Shown here: piece after piece, positions 1 through 5,185 of the stretch
Numbering within the stretch: the stretch's first letter is position 1
Layout of the letters: the number at the start of each line of letters is the position of its first letter
Source of the DNA: Acetobacteraceae bacterium
Lineage (GTDB): Bacteria > Pseudomonadota > Alphaproteobacteria > Acetobacterales > Acetobacteraceae
Length of the DNA stretch: 5,185 bases
Assembly: GCA_030039695.1 (NCBI GenBank)
Contig: JASHVB010000182.1
Span: 1-5,185 of the forward strand
Direction of reading: 5' to 3'
Translations under genes and position numbers: made by a program
The notes under the pieces: model-generated
Seen by the model: the letters and a program-made list of their open reading frames with translations, nothing else
What the model was told of the DNA's origin: nothing
The model's database searches: none

Positions 1-182
1 ATATGGCACAAGGAATCGGCTCGGTGCTGGGCGGACCGGCGGCTGCGGCGCTGCATGCCGCAACGAAGAGTTGGGTTCCGGTGTTCGTCGTGATTATCAC
101 AATGGACTCGCTGACCGCACTCTTGGCGCTGGCTGTACTGAAGCCAATGCGGCGGCGATTCGCGATGAGGGCCGCAGGCTGA
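1..182 (+). CDS. MFS transporter, oxalate/formate antiporter-like, C-terminal fragment (5' end outside window)
   Basis: The frame whose codons begin at position 3 is open from the window edge to a TGA at 180-182 and gives 59 complete residues, starting MAQGIGSVLGG and ending KPMRRRFAMRAAG. The visible part contains a Gly/Ala-rich stretch (GIGSVLGGPAAAALHA), then a hydrophobic segment (WVPVFVVIITMDSLTALLALAVL) that is a plausible last transmembrane helix, followed by a basic cytoplasmic tail (KPMRRRF). This matches my memory of the C-terminus of MFS proteins annotated as oxalate/formate antiporters, which exchange carboxylates across the inner membrane. The substrate cannot be judged from so short a piece. 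The ATG at 3 is internal, since a membrane transporter of this type is about 400-450 residues. It converges on degP. A different MFS subfamily is possible. Confidence 0.72.
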   Translation, partial: MAQGIGSVLGGPAAAALHAATKSWVPVFVVIITMDSLTALLALAVLKPMRRRFAMRAAG

Positions 183-241
183 CCCGCCCGGCGTCATTGC
201 CCGGCGCCCCCAGGCCGCTGTTGCTCGAACCAAGAACCGGC

Positions 242-270
242 GTGGCTGCGCTCGCGACGAGCGCAGCCAC
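242..270 (-). terminator. Perfect 13-bp hairpin between convergent genes, probable terminator of the hflK-hflC-degP operon
   Basis: GTGGCTGCGCTCG (242-254) and CGAGCGCAGCCAC (258-270) are exact reverse complements separated by the 3-nt loop CGA. The stem begins 17 nt beyond the degP stop codon on the minus strand, and 59 nt after the transporter stop on the plus strand. On the minus strand the stem is followed by GCCGGTTCTTGGTTCG, which is moderately T-rich but lacks a clean U-tract. On the plus strand the following bases are AACAGGCTGATTCGG, with no U-tract. It therefore fits the minus-strand operon better, though it could act in both directions. The structure is seen directly; the terminator role is inferred. 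Confidence 0.62.
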
Positions 271-287
271 AACAGGCTGATTCGGCG

Positions 288-1826
288 CTAGCCTGGCTGC
301 TTGTCCTTCTCGCCGGTCAGCGACAGCGGCACCCATTGCAGGCCGTCCTGACGCTGGATCAGCAGCAATACCGACTTGCGGTTTTCCTTGCGCACCGCCT
401 CGATGCGCGTCTGCACATCGGCTGGCGTGCTGACTTCGCCTTGCTGTACTTCCACCACGACGTCGCCGGGCTTCAGCCCGCGATCGGCGGCGACGCCATC
501 CGGTGACACGTTGGTGATCACCACGCCTTTCTGGTTGGCATTGAGCTGAAACTTGTCCTTCAAGTCAGGCGTGATCGGCGCCAGTTTCATGCCCAGCCCG
601 GAAATGTCGGTGGGCTTGGTCGCATCGACCTTGGGCTTCACGCTCGCCGATGCATCCTGAGTGTCGTCAGGCTTCTCGGCCAGCTTTGCGGTCAGCGTCA
701 CCCGCTTGCCGTTACGCCACACCACCACCGGCACCGAATCGCCCACCGCGGAATCGGCAACGATCAGTGGCAGGGCGTGCATGTCCTTCACGTCCTGATT
801 GTTGAATTTCAGGATGATGTCGCCGTTGCGGATGTTCGCCTCGTCGGCCGGTCCGCCCTTGTTCACGCCCGCAACCATCGCGCCGGTCGTCTCCTTGAGG
901 CCCAGGCTCTCCGCGATATCCGGCGTCACTTCCTGGATGCGCACGCCTAGCCAGCCGCGCCGCGGATGGCCGTACTCCCTTAACTGCGCGACGACATTTT
1001 TCACCATATTGGACGGGATCGAAAACCCGATGCCGATCGACCCGCCGGACGGCGAGTAGATCGCGGTGTTCATGCCGATTACCTGGCCGTCCATGTTGAA
1101 CAGCGGACCGCCCGAATTACCGCGGTTGATTGGTGCGTCGGTTTGGATGAAGTCGTCGTACGGTCCCTGGTGAATATTGCGCCCACGTGCCGAGACGATG
1201 CCAGCGGTGACGGTCCCGCCGAGGCCGAATGGGTTGCCAATCGCCAGTACCCAGTCGCCCACCCGGGCGTCATCCGAATTGCCGAACTGCACGGCAGGCA
1301 AGGGCTTGTCCGGCTTCACCCTTAGCAGTGCGATGTCGCCGGTCTCGTCGCGGCCGACCACAGTGGCTTTCAGCGTCGTGTTGTCCTGCAAGGTGACGGT
1401 GATGTTGTCTGCGCCGTCGATGACGTGGTTGTTGGTCGCGATCAACCCGGAGGGATCGATGATGAAGCCGGAGCCTAGGCTTTGCAGGCGCTGCTCCGGC
1501 TCCGGCTGCTCATCTCCCTGCCCGCCCTGGCCGCCCTGGTGATGGCGATTGAGGAAGTCCTTGAAGAATTGCTCGAAAGGCGAGCCGGGCGGGAACATCG
1601 GCAGTTCCGGACCAACGTCGGGACCGGCATTCCCGGCGGTGATCGTCTGGGTGGACGAGACATTGACGACCGCCGGCAGCAATCTGGCCGCGAGGTCGGC
1701 GAAGCTGTCCGGCGCGCCGCGGGCATACGCCGGCGCGTCGGCTGTCGGCGCCAGAACGGGCGCCGCCAGCACGGTAGCGATCCCGAGCACGGCAGCACGG
1801 GCGACGGCGGAGCGGAGCAATTGCAT
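288..1826 (-). CDS. degP: DegP/HtrA (Do family) periplasmic serine endopeptidase
   Basis: A 512-residue protein from the ATG at 1826, typical in length for a Do-family protease/chaperone that degrades or holds misfolded envelope proteins. A signal peptide covers about residues 1-35 (MQLLRS, hydrophobic core, Ala-rich end near APAYA). The trypsin-like domain spans about 40-285 with the complete catalytic triad: His134 in TNNHVIDGA, Asp164 in TGDIALL and Ser238 in RGNSGGPL. PDZ1 lies about 289-383 (starting near GWLGVRIQ) and PDZ2 about 408-503 (GLGMKLAPI, then GLKPGDVVVEV). A Gly/Gln/His-rich stretch at about 95-115 sits where the LA loop of E. coli DegP lies. No cysteine is present. An in-frame GTG two codons upstream (1832) is an alternative start, but the AGGGA at 1837-1841 is 4 nt from the GTG and 10 nt from the ATG, so I chose the ATG. 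It is the third gene after hflK and hflC. MucD or DegQ are alternative names for the same type. Confidence 0.95.
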   Translation of the reverse strand: MQLLRSAVARAAVLGIATVLAAPVLAPTADAPAYARGAPDSFADLAARLLPAVVNVSSTQTITAGNAGPDVGPELPMFPPGSPFEQFFKDFLNRHHQGGQGGQGDEQPEPEQRLQSLGSGFIIDPSGLIATNNHVIDGADNITVTLQDNTTLKATVVGRDETGDIALLRVKPDKPLPAVQFGNSDDARVGDWVLAIGNPFGLGGTVTAGIVSARGRNIHQGPYDDFIQTDAPINRGNSGGPLFNMDGQVIGMNTAIYSPSGGSIGIGFSIPSNMVKNVVAQLREYGHPRRGWLGVRIQEVTPDIAESLGLKETTGAMVAGVNKGGPADEANIRNGDIILKFNNQDVKDMHALPLIVADSAVGDSVPVVVWRNGKRVTLTAKLAEKPDDTQDASASVKPKVDATKPTDISGLGMKLAPITPDLKDKFQLNANQKGVVITNVSPDGVAADRGLKPGDVVVEVQQGEVSTPADVQTRIEAVRKENRKSVLLLIQRQDGLQWVPLSLTGEKDKQPG

Positions 1827-1836
1827 GGTCACGGTT

Positions 1837-1841
1837 TCCCT
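1837..1841 (-). promoter_or_regulatory. Shine-Dalgarno of degP (decides the start)
   Basis: On the minus strand AGGGA is followed by AACC, then GTG (1832), ACC and ATG (1826). The spacing of 4 nt to the GTG is too tight and 10 nt to the ATG is acceptable, which favours the ATG. The only difference to the product would be two extra residues (Met-Thr). Confidence 0.55.
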
Positions 1842-1883
1842 GGCGGCTTCGCCTCAATCAATTCCCGGGCATCTTACACCGAA

Positions 1884-1898
1884 ACCGCACGCTGCGGT
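1884..1898 (-). other. Short hairpin at the end of hflC
   Basis: On the minus strand ACCGCA-GCG-TGCGGT forms a 6-bp stem with a 3-nt loop. It begins with the last base of the hflC stop codon and is followed by TTCGGTG, giving three T residues in a row counting the last base of the stem. This could be a weak attenuator or an mRNA-stabilising structure between hflC and degP. It is too short and its T-run too brief to call a terminator. The rest of the gap to degP (1833-1883) shows no promoter that I can support, so degP probably depends on readthrough. Confidence 0.3.
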
Positions 1899-2776
1899 CA
1901 CGGTCCGGGTCCAGTCGGCGGGTCCTGTAAATAGCGCAAATATGCATTATCCGGGGTAATCACGAGTCGCGCGTTGCCCGATCCCAGTGCCTCGCGATAG
2001 CCCTGGTATGTGCGCCAGATGGCAAAAAACCCCGGGTCTTGGTTGAACGCCTTGGCATAGATGCCCGTGGCTGTGGCCTCGCCTTCGCCGCGCAGGCGGT
2101 CCGCGGTGGCCCGTGCCTCGGCCAACAGCACCGTGCGGTCGCGATCGGCATTGGCGCGGATCTTTAATGAGTCCTCGGCGCCTTTCGCTCGCGCCAGCGC
2201 GGCGATGCGCTGCCGCTCGGATTGCATGCGCTGCAAGATCGCCTGGGTGTTCTCCGGCGGCAGGTCGGCGCGGCGGATGCGTACGTCGGTGATCGAGATG
2301 CCGAAGCCCTGCATCTCGGTGTTCACGTCGTTGCGGATGGCGCGCATGATCTGGTCGCGGTCGACCGACAGCACGGAGCGAAGGTCGTTCGTGCCCATCA
2401 CGCGCCGCAGGCTGCCGGTCACGACCGCACTCAGCCGCCCTTGCAGCACCTCGTCCGTATTGCCGACCGCCTGGAAGTAGCGCAGCGGATCGACGATCCG
2501 GTACACCGCGAAGCTATCGACGATCAGCCGGCGCTGGTCGGAGAGGATCACCTCCTCGCCCGGCAGCTCGACGTTCAGCAGGCGCTTGTCGAACGGGATG
2601 ACGGTCTGCACGAACGGTATCTTCGCGTGCAGCCCCGGCTGCGTGATCACCCGCACTGGCCGGCCGAATTGGGTGACCAACACCTGTTGGGTCTGATCGA
2701 CGGTAAAGAGTGTCCCGCCCAGCACAAACAATGCCACGACCAGCACGGCGAGCAGGATGATGGTGGGCCGGCTCAT
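1898..2776 (-). CDS. hflC: HflC, SPFH/band-7 membrane protein, modulator of FtsH protease
   Basis: A 292-residue protein with one N-terminal membrane segment at about residues 4-25 (TIILLAVLVVALFVLGGTLFTV), followed directly by an SPFH/band-7 (prohibitin-like) domain to about 190. Typical elements are VDQTQQVLVTQFGRPVRVITQPGLHAKIPF, the VDSFAVYRIVDP strand region and the stretch ending RRADLPPENTQAILQRM. A charged, Ala-rich coiled coil follows (about 183-245), then the PGFFAIWRTYQGYREAL and ITPDNAYLRYLQDP elements seen near the C-terminus of HflC proteins. With HflK it forms a large inner-membrane assembly around FtsH and limits its activity on membrane substrates (family knowledge). The ATG at 2776 overlaps the hflK TGA as ATGA, and GGGA lies 8 nt upstream of it inside hflK, so translation is probably coupled. 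At 292 residues it is shorter than the roughly 330 of E. coli HflC but normal for alphaproteobacteria. Confidence 0.95.
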   Translation of the reverse strand: MSRPTIILLAVLVVALFVLGGTLFTVDQTQQVLVTQFGRPVRVITQPGLHAKIPFVQTVIPFDKRLLNVELPGEEVILSDQRRLIVDSFAVYRIVDPLRYFQAVGNTDEVLQGRLSAVVTGSLRRVMGTNDLRSVLSVDRDQIMRAIRNDVNTEMQGFGISITDVRIRRADLPPENTQAILQRMQSERQRIAALARAKGAEDSLKIRANADRDRTVLLAEARATADRLRGEGEATATGIYAKAFNQDPGFFAIWRTYQGYREALGSGNARLVITPDNAYLRYLQDPPTGPGP

Positions 2777-4008
2777 GGCTGGTTTCCCGATGCCGTGGCG
2801 CCGGGTGACTGCGGCGGCGCTGGGCTCGACGGTGCCGGCGGCACCTCCAATGGCAGGAACGGCAGGATGCCCTTGAGCTGATTGTCGACCACGAGTGGGT
2901 GCGCGTGGCTGAGAATGGCGCTCATGGTGTCCAGGTACATCCGCTTCAGCGTGACGTCCTTGGCGGCCTGGTACGCTTTCAGTACTGCGTCGAACTGCTG
3001 CGCCTGGCCGGTGGCTTGGGCGACGGCAGCCTGCTTGGCCGCTTGGCCCTGCGCCACGATGCGGGCCGCGTCACCGCGGGCGCGAGGCACGATGCCGTTG
3101 CGGTAGGCCTCCGCCTCGTTGACCATGCGCTCGGCGTCGGTGTTGGCCCGTTGCACGTCGCGGAAGCTCTCGATCACCGCATCAGGTGGATCGACCCTCT
3201 GCAACTGCACCTGCGTGACCTCGATGCCGGCGTGGTACTGGTTGAGGATTTGCTGTGTCTGGCGCAGCACCTCGGCTTCGATCTGCGCGCGCAGTTCTGT
3301 TAGCGCCGGCTGGATCGGTGTCCGCCCCATCACCTCGCGGATCGAGCTTTCCGCCACCGCCTTCACCAGGGCGTCGGGATCGCGGGTGTTGAACAGGTAG
3401 GCGACGGCGTCGTCGATCTTCCAGAAGACCGCGAGATTGATGTCGATAATGTTCTCGTCGCCAGTCAGCATCAGCGACTCGGACGGGATCTGCGTGAGGC
3501 CCTCAGAGGTGCCGGAGCGGTAGCCGATCTCGGTGCGGTTGATGCGGGTGACCGTCGGCAGCTCGACGCTCTCGATCGGCCAAGGCAGGTGATAACGCAG
3601 GCCCGGGCTGGTCACGCGGTTGACTGCGCCGAACAGCAGCACCACGCCCTGTTCGTCTGGCTCCACACGATAGATGCCACTGGCGAGCCAGAGCGCGATC
3701 ACCGCCAAGGCGATCAGCAGCATCGGCCGGCCGCCGGTAAGGCGGAAGCGTGCGCCGCCGCGTCCGCCGCCGCCACTTCCGCCGATAAGGCGACGAACGA
3801 ATGCCTGAAGCTGGGCGATCAGCTGGTCGAGGTCGGGTATCGGGCGCGGCCCTCCCGGACGCCCCCCTCCGCCGCCCGGACCACCGCTCCATGGTCCGCC
3901 GCCACCGGGCGGGGGCCTGCCGCCATTCCCGCCGGAGCCGCCGGGTGGCGCGCCCCAAGGTCCTTGCCCACTCTGCACGACGGTGGGACCGTCGCTGTCT
4001 ATGGCCAT
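2773..4008 (-). CDS. hflK: HflK, SPFH/band-7 membrane protein, modulator of FtsH protease
   Basis: 411 residues from the ATG at 4008. Residues about 15-55 form a Gly/Pro-rich cytoplasmic tail with two GPW motifs, followed by [18 protein letters not shown] (57-74), which matches the conserved PDLD segment before the membrane helix of HflK. The transmembrane helix is about 95-113 ([19 protein letters not shown]). The SPFH domain runs from [14 protein letters not shown] (114) to about 290, with [12 protein letters not shown], the [17 protein letters not shown] region and [12 protein letters not shown] coiled coil rich in Ala, Gln and Glu follows (about 285-350), then a Pro/Ser-rich end. It pairs with HflC, encoded next with a 4-nt overlap. 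An in-frame GTG at 4044 would add 12 residues but has no ribosome site. The ATG has GAGGGAG at 4022-4028, 13 nt upstream, which is longer than ideal, so the start is not fully settled. Confidence 0.94.
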   Translation of the reverse strand: MAIDSDGPTVVQSGQGPWGAPPGGSGGNGGRPPPGGGGPWSGGPGGGGGRPGGPRPIPDLDQLIAQLQAFVRRLIGGSGGGGRGGARFRLTGGRPMLLIALAVIALWLASGIYRVEPDEQGVVLLFGAVNRVTSPGLRYHLPWPIESVELPTVTRINRTEIGYRSGTSEGLTQIPSESLMLTGDENIIDINLAVFWKIDDAVAYLFNTRDPDALVKAVAESSIREVMGRTPIQPALTELRAQIEAEVLRQTQQILNQYHAGIEVTQVQLQRVDPPDAVIESFRDVQRANTDAERMVNEAEAYRNGIVPRARGDAARIVAQGQAAKQAAVAQATGQAQQFDAVLKAYQAAKDVTLKRMYLDTMSAILSHAHPLVVDNQLKGILPFLPLEVPPAPSSPAPPQSPGATASGNQP

Positions 4009-4053
4009 GGAGGCGGTGAGGCTCCCTCTGTGGCCCGTGTGCACCGCGGGCCG

Positions 4054-4082
4054 TTGGCGGATCGTGCGCGCTGCGCCATATC
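4054..4082 (+). promoter_or_regulatory. Weak sigma-70-like promoter candidate for mrp
   Basis: TTGGCG (4054-4059) and CATATC (4077-4082) are 17 bp apart. They match the TTGACA and TATAAT consensus at 4 of 6 and 3 of 6 positions. Transcription would begin near 4089, leaving a leader of about 95 nt that contains the inverted repeat at 4099-4119 and the hairpin at 4146-4165. In DNA this GC-rich a match of this quality can arise by chance. Confidence 0.25.
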
Positions 4083-4087
4083 AGCAG

Positions 4088-4129
4088 CCTCGGCGCCACG
4101 GCGGCGTGCTTATCCGCCGCCCTCGGCGC
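4088..4129. repeat. 9-bp direct repeat flanking a 6-bp inverted repeat in the divergent hflK/mrp region
   Basis: CCTCGGCGC occurs at 4088-4096 and again at 4121-4129, 33 bp apart start to start, about three helical turns. Between the copies lies CGGCGG (4099-4104), a 9-nt spacer and CCGCCG (4114-4119), which are reverse complements. The inverted repeat overlaps the candidate -10 element of hflK. The arrangement could be an operator for a regulator acting on both genes, or a hairpin in either leader. The motifs are GC-only or nearly so, and chance is a real alternative. Confidence 0.35.
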
Positions 4130-4137
4130 ATTTGCAA
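4109..4137 (-). promoter_or_regulatory. Sigma-70-like promoter candidate for hflK-hflC-degP
   Basis: On the minus strand TTGCAA (4137-4132) is followed after exactly 17 bp by GATAAG (4114-4109). Each matches the housekeeping consensus at 4 of 6 positions, the best pair I found upstream of hflK. Transcription would start near 4102, giving a leader of about 95 nt to the ATG at 4008. I saw no convincing heat-shock or extracytoplasmic-stress sigma factor motif here. Confidence 0.35.
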
Positions 4138-4145
4138 CATGCGAA

Positions 4146-4165
4146 GGCCGGACCTCGGTTCGGCC
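4146..4165 (+). promoter_or_regulatory. Leader hairpin just upstream of the mrp ribosome binding site
   Basis: GGCCGGAC (4146-4153) can pair with GTTCGGCC (4158-4165) around the 4-nt loop CTCG, an 8-bp stem with one G-U wobble that holds only in the plus-strand RNA. It ends 8 nt before the AGGAG of mrp and has no following T-run (GAAAGAACAGG comes next), so it is not a terminator. It may affect ribosome access or message stability. I recognise no riboswitch class. Confidence 0.4.
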
Positions 4166-4183
4166 GAAAGAACAGGAGTCGCT

Positions 4184-5185
4184 ATGGCGCTCACACCAGA
4201 CGCGTTGCGCGAGGCACTCCGTGCGGTGAAGGACCCCGCCTCCGGTCGCGACATCGTTAGCGCTGGCCTGGTCGAGGGCGTCGAATTGCGCGACGGCATG
4301 GTCCAAGTTTCGCTGCTAACCGACCGGGCGCATGCCGCCGCGATGGAGCCGGTGCGCCGGGAGGCGGAGGCAGTGCTCCTGCGCCAAACCGGAATACGAA
4401 ATGCGACGGCGGTGCTGACGGCACACAAGTCCGGGCCGGCGGCGCAACCGCAGCCACAACGGGGGCAGGGTCAGGGCCAGCCGGGTGGGCAGCGGCCGTC
4501 GCTGCTGCTGCCGGAGGTGAAGGCAATCGTGGCAGTGGCCTCAGGCAAGGGCGGCGTGGGCAAGTCGACCGTCGCGGTGAACCTTGCCGCGGCCTTGGCG
4601 CACGCCGGGCACCGCGTCGGTCTGTTGGATGCCGACATCTACGGGCCGAGCCTGCCGCGCATGCTGGGCCTGTCGCGCAAGCCGGAAGTGCGTGGCGACC
4701 GGATGATCCCGCTTCGGGCCTGGGGACTGTCCTGCATGTCAATCGGCTTCCTGGTGGAGGAAGAGACGCCGATGATCTGGCGCGGTCCGATGGTGATGGG
4801 CGCGCTCGAACAGATGATGGGGCAGGTCGAATGGGGCGCGCTGGACGTCTTGATCGTCGACATGCCGCCGGGCACCGGCGACGCGCAATTGACGATGGCC
4901 CAGCGCGTTTCGCTCACCGGCGCGGTGATCGTGTCCACGCCGCAGGATATCGCCCTGATCGACGCACGACGCGGCGTGCGGATGTTCGAGCGCGTGCATG
5001 TGCCAGTACTGGGACTTGTCGAGAACATGTCGTTCTTCTGCTGTCCGAACTGCGGCCACCGCACCGAATTGTTCGGGCATGGCGGCGCGCGGTTGGAGGC
5101 GGCTCGGCTGGGGACGGAGTTCCTGGGCGAGGTGCCACTGCTGCTCGATATTCGCACGGCGTCGGACGCGGGCACGCCGATCGTA
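4184..5185 (+). CDS. mrp: Mrp/ApbC-type P-loop iron-sulfur cluster carrier ATPase (3' end outside window)
   Basis: An open frame of 334 codons runs from the ATG at 4184 off the window end. AGGAG at 4174-4178 sits 5 nt before the start. Residues about 4-80 are a MIP18/DUF59-type domain ([19 protein letters not shown]). A Gln/Gly/Pro-rich linker follows (about 84-105), then the ParA/MinD-like Mrp ATPase domain. This has the deviant Walker [10 protein letters not shown] (121-129), the switch region [16 protein letters not shown] (147-162), [13 protein letters not shown] (199-211) and Walker B-like [15 protein letters not shown] (223-237). CCPNC at 286-290 supplies the CxxC pair (Cys287, Cys290) that binds a bridging Fe-S cluster between subunits in this family, followed by [12 protein letters not shown]. 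The protein acts in the cytoplasm, handing Fe-S clusters to apo-enzymes (family knowledge). Family members are usually 350-390 residues, so probably only a few tens of residues are missing. It is divergent from hflK. Confidence 0.95.
   Translation, partial: MALTPDALREALRAVKDPASGRDIVSAGLVEGVELRDGMVQVSLLTDRAHAAAMEPVRREAEAVLLRQTGIRNATAVLTAHKSGPAAQPQPQRGQGQGQPGGQRPSLLLPEVKAIVAVASGKGGVGKSTVAVNLAAALAHAGHRVGLLDADIYGPSLPRMLGLSRKPEVRGDRMIPLRAWGLSCMSIGFLVEEETPMIWRGPMVMGALEQMMGQVEWGALDVLIVDMPPGTGDAQLTMAQRVSLTGAVIVSTPQDIALIDARRGVRMFERVHVPVLGLVENMSFFCCPNCGHRTELFGHGGARLEAARLGTEFLGEVPLLLDIRTASDAGTPIV

Noticed and set aside
186..206. Tandem GCCCGGCG copies at 186-193 and 199-206
   Set aside because: Two GC-only 8-mers 13 bp apart in a GC-rich gap are within chance expectation, and no further copies or structure accompany them.
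71..336. Open frames of 69 and 79 codons over the transporter end and the convergent gap
   Set aside because: They overlap the recognisable transporter C-terminus or the terminator hairpin, lack ribosome sites and resemble no protein family.
2222..2881. Long plus-strand open frame (219 codons) opposite hflC and hflK
   Set aside because: It lies antisense to clear SPFH coding sequence, its product is low-complexity His/Asp/Arg-rich with no domain, and stop-free antisense frames are common in DNA this GC-rich.
3589..4260. Plus-strand open frame (223 codons) running across the hflK 5' end and into mrp
   Set aside because: It overlaps hflK antisense and the mrp start in another frame. The product is an Ala/Arg/Pro-rich shadow with no ribosome site or recognisable fold.
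4257..5175. Minus-strand open frames (161 and 178 codons) opposite mrp
   Set aside because: They are antisense to the conserved P-loop ATPase sequence. Their compositions (Arg/Pro/Ala or Ser/Arg-rich) reflect reversed codons rather than a protein.
1..5185. Mobile element, CRISPR, toxin-antitoxin, phage-defence or RNA gene
   Set aside because: No terminal inverted repeats with a transposase, no regularly spaced repeats, no tRNA or rRNA-like sequence and no unassigned intergenic stretch above about 175 bp were seen. All substantial coding capacity is taken by familiar core genes.

Overview
The window looks like ordinary chromosomal DNA from a high-GC alphaproteobacterium. The strongest clue is the block hflK-hflC followed by a Do-type periplasmic serine protease, with mrp transcribed away from hflK. 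I know this neighbourhood from Rhodospirillales and Acetobacteraceae, but the family-level placement is inference from protein style and gene order, not a database match.

Layout: positions 1-182 (+) carry the last 59 residues of a major facilitator transporter, resembling the C-terminus of oxalate/formate-antiporter-type MFS proteins. A convergent gap (183-287) holds a perfect 13-bp hairpin that probably ends transcription of the minus-strand operon and perhaps of the transporter too. The minus strand from about 4008 down to 288 is one operon: hflK (SPFH/band-7 membrane protein), hflC (its partner, start overlapping the hflK stop by 4 nt), then a 65-71 bp gap and degP/htrA (signal peptide, His-Asp-Ser protease, two PDZ domains). 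The divergent region 4009-4183 holds weak promoter candidates for both directions, a paired direct/inverted repeat, and an 8-bp hairpin just before the mrp ribosome binding site. From 4184 (+) runs mrp, a P-loop iron-sulfur carrier ATPase, cut off by the window end after 334 codons.

How the genes fit together: HflK and HflC form an inner-membrane complex that modulates the FtsH protease, and DegP degrades or refolds damaged proteins in the periplasm. The operon therefore reads as an envelope protein quality-control unit. Mrp serves Fe-S cluster delivery and need not be functionally tied to it beyond the shared intergenic region.

I found no tRNA, rRNA, mobile element, CRISPR array or clearly new system. 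The points worth a second look are start-site choices, the small regulatory structures in the hflK/mrp gap, and the Cys-free, Gly/Gln-rich loop of DegP.
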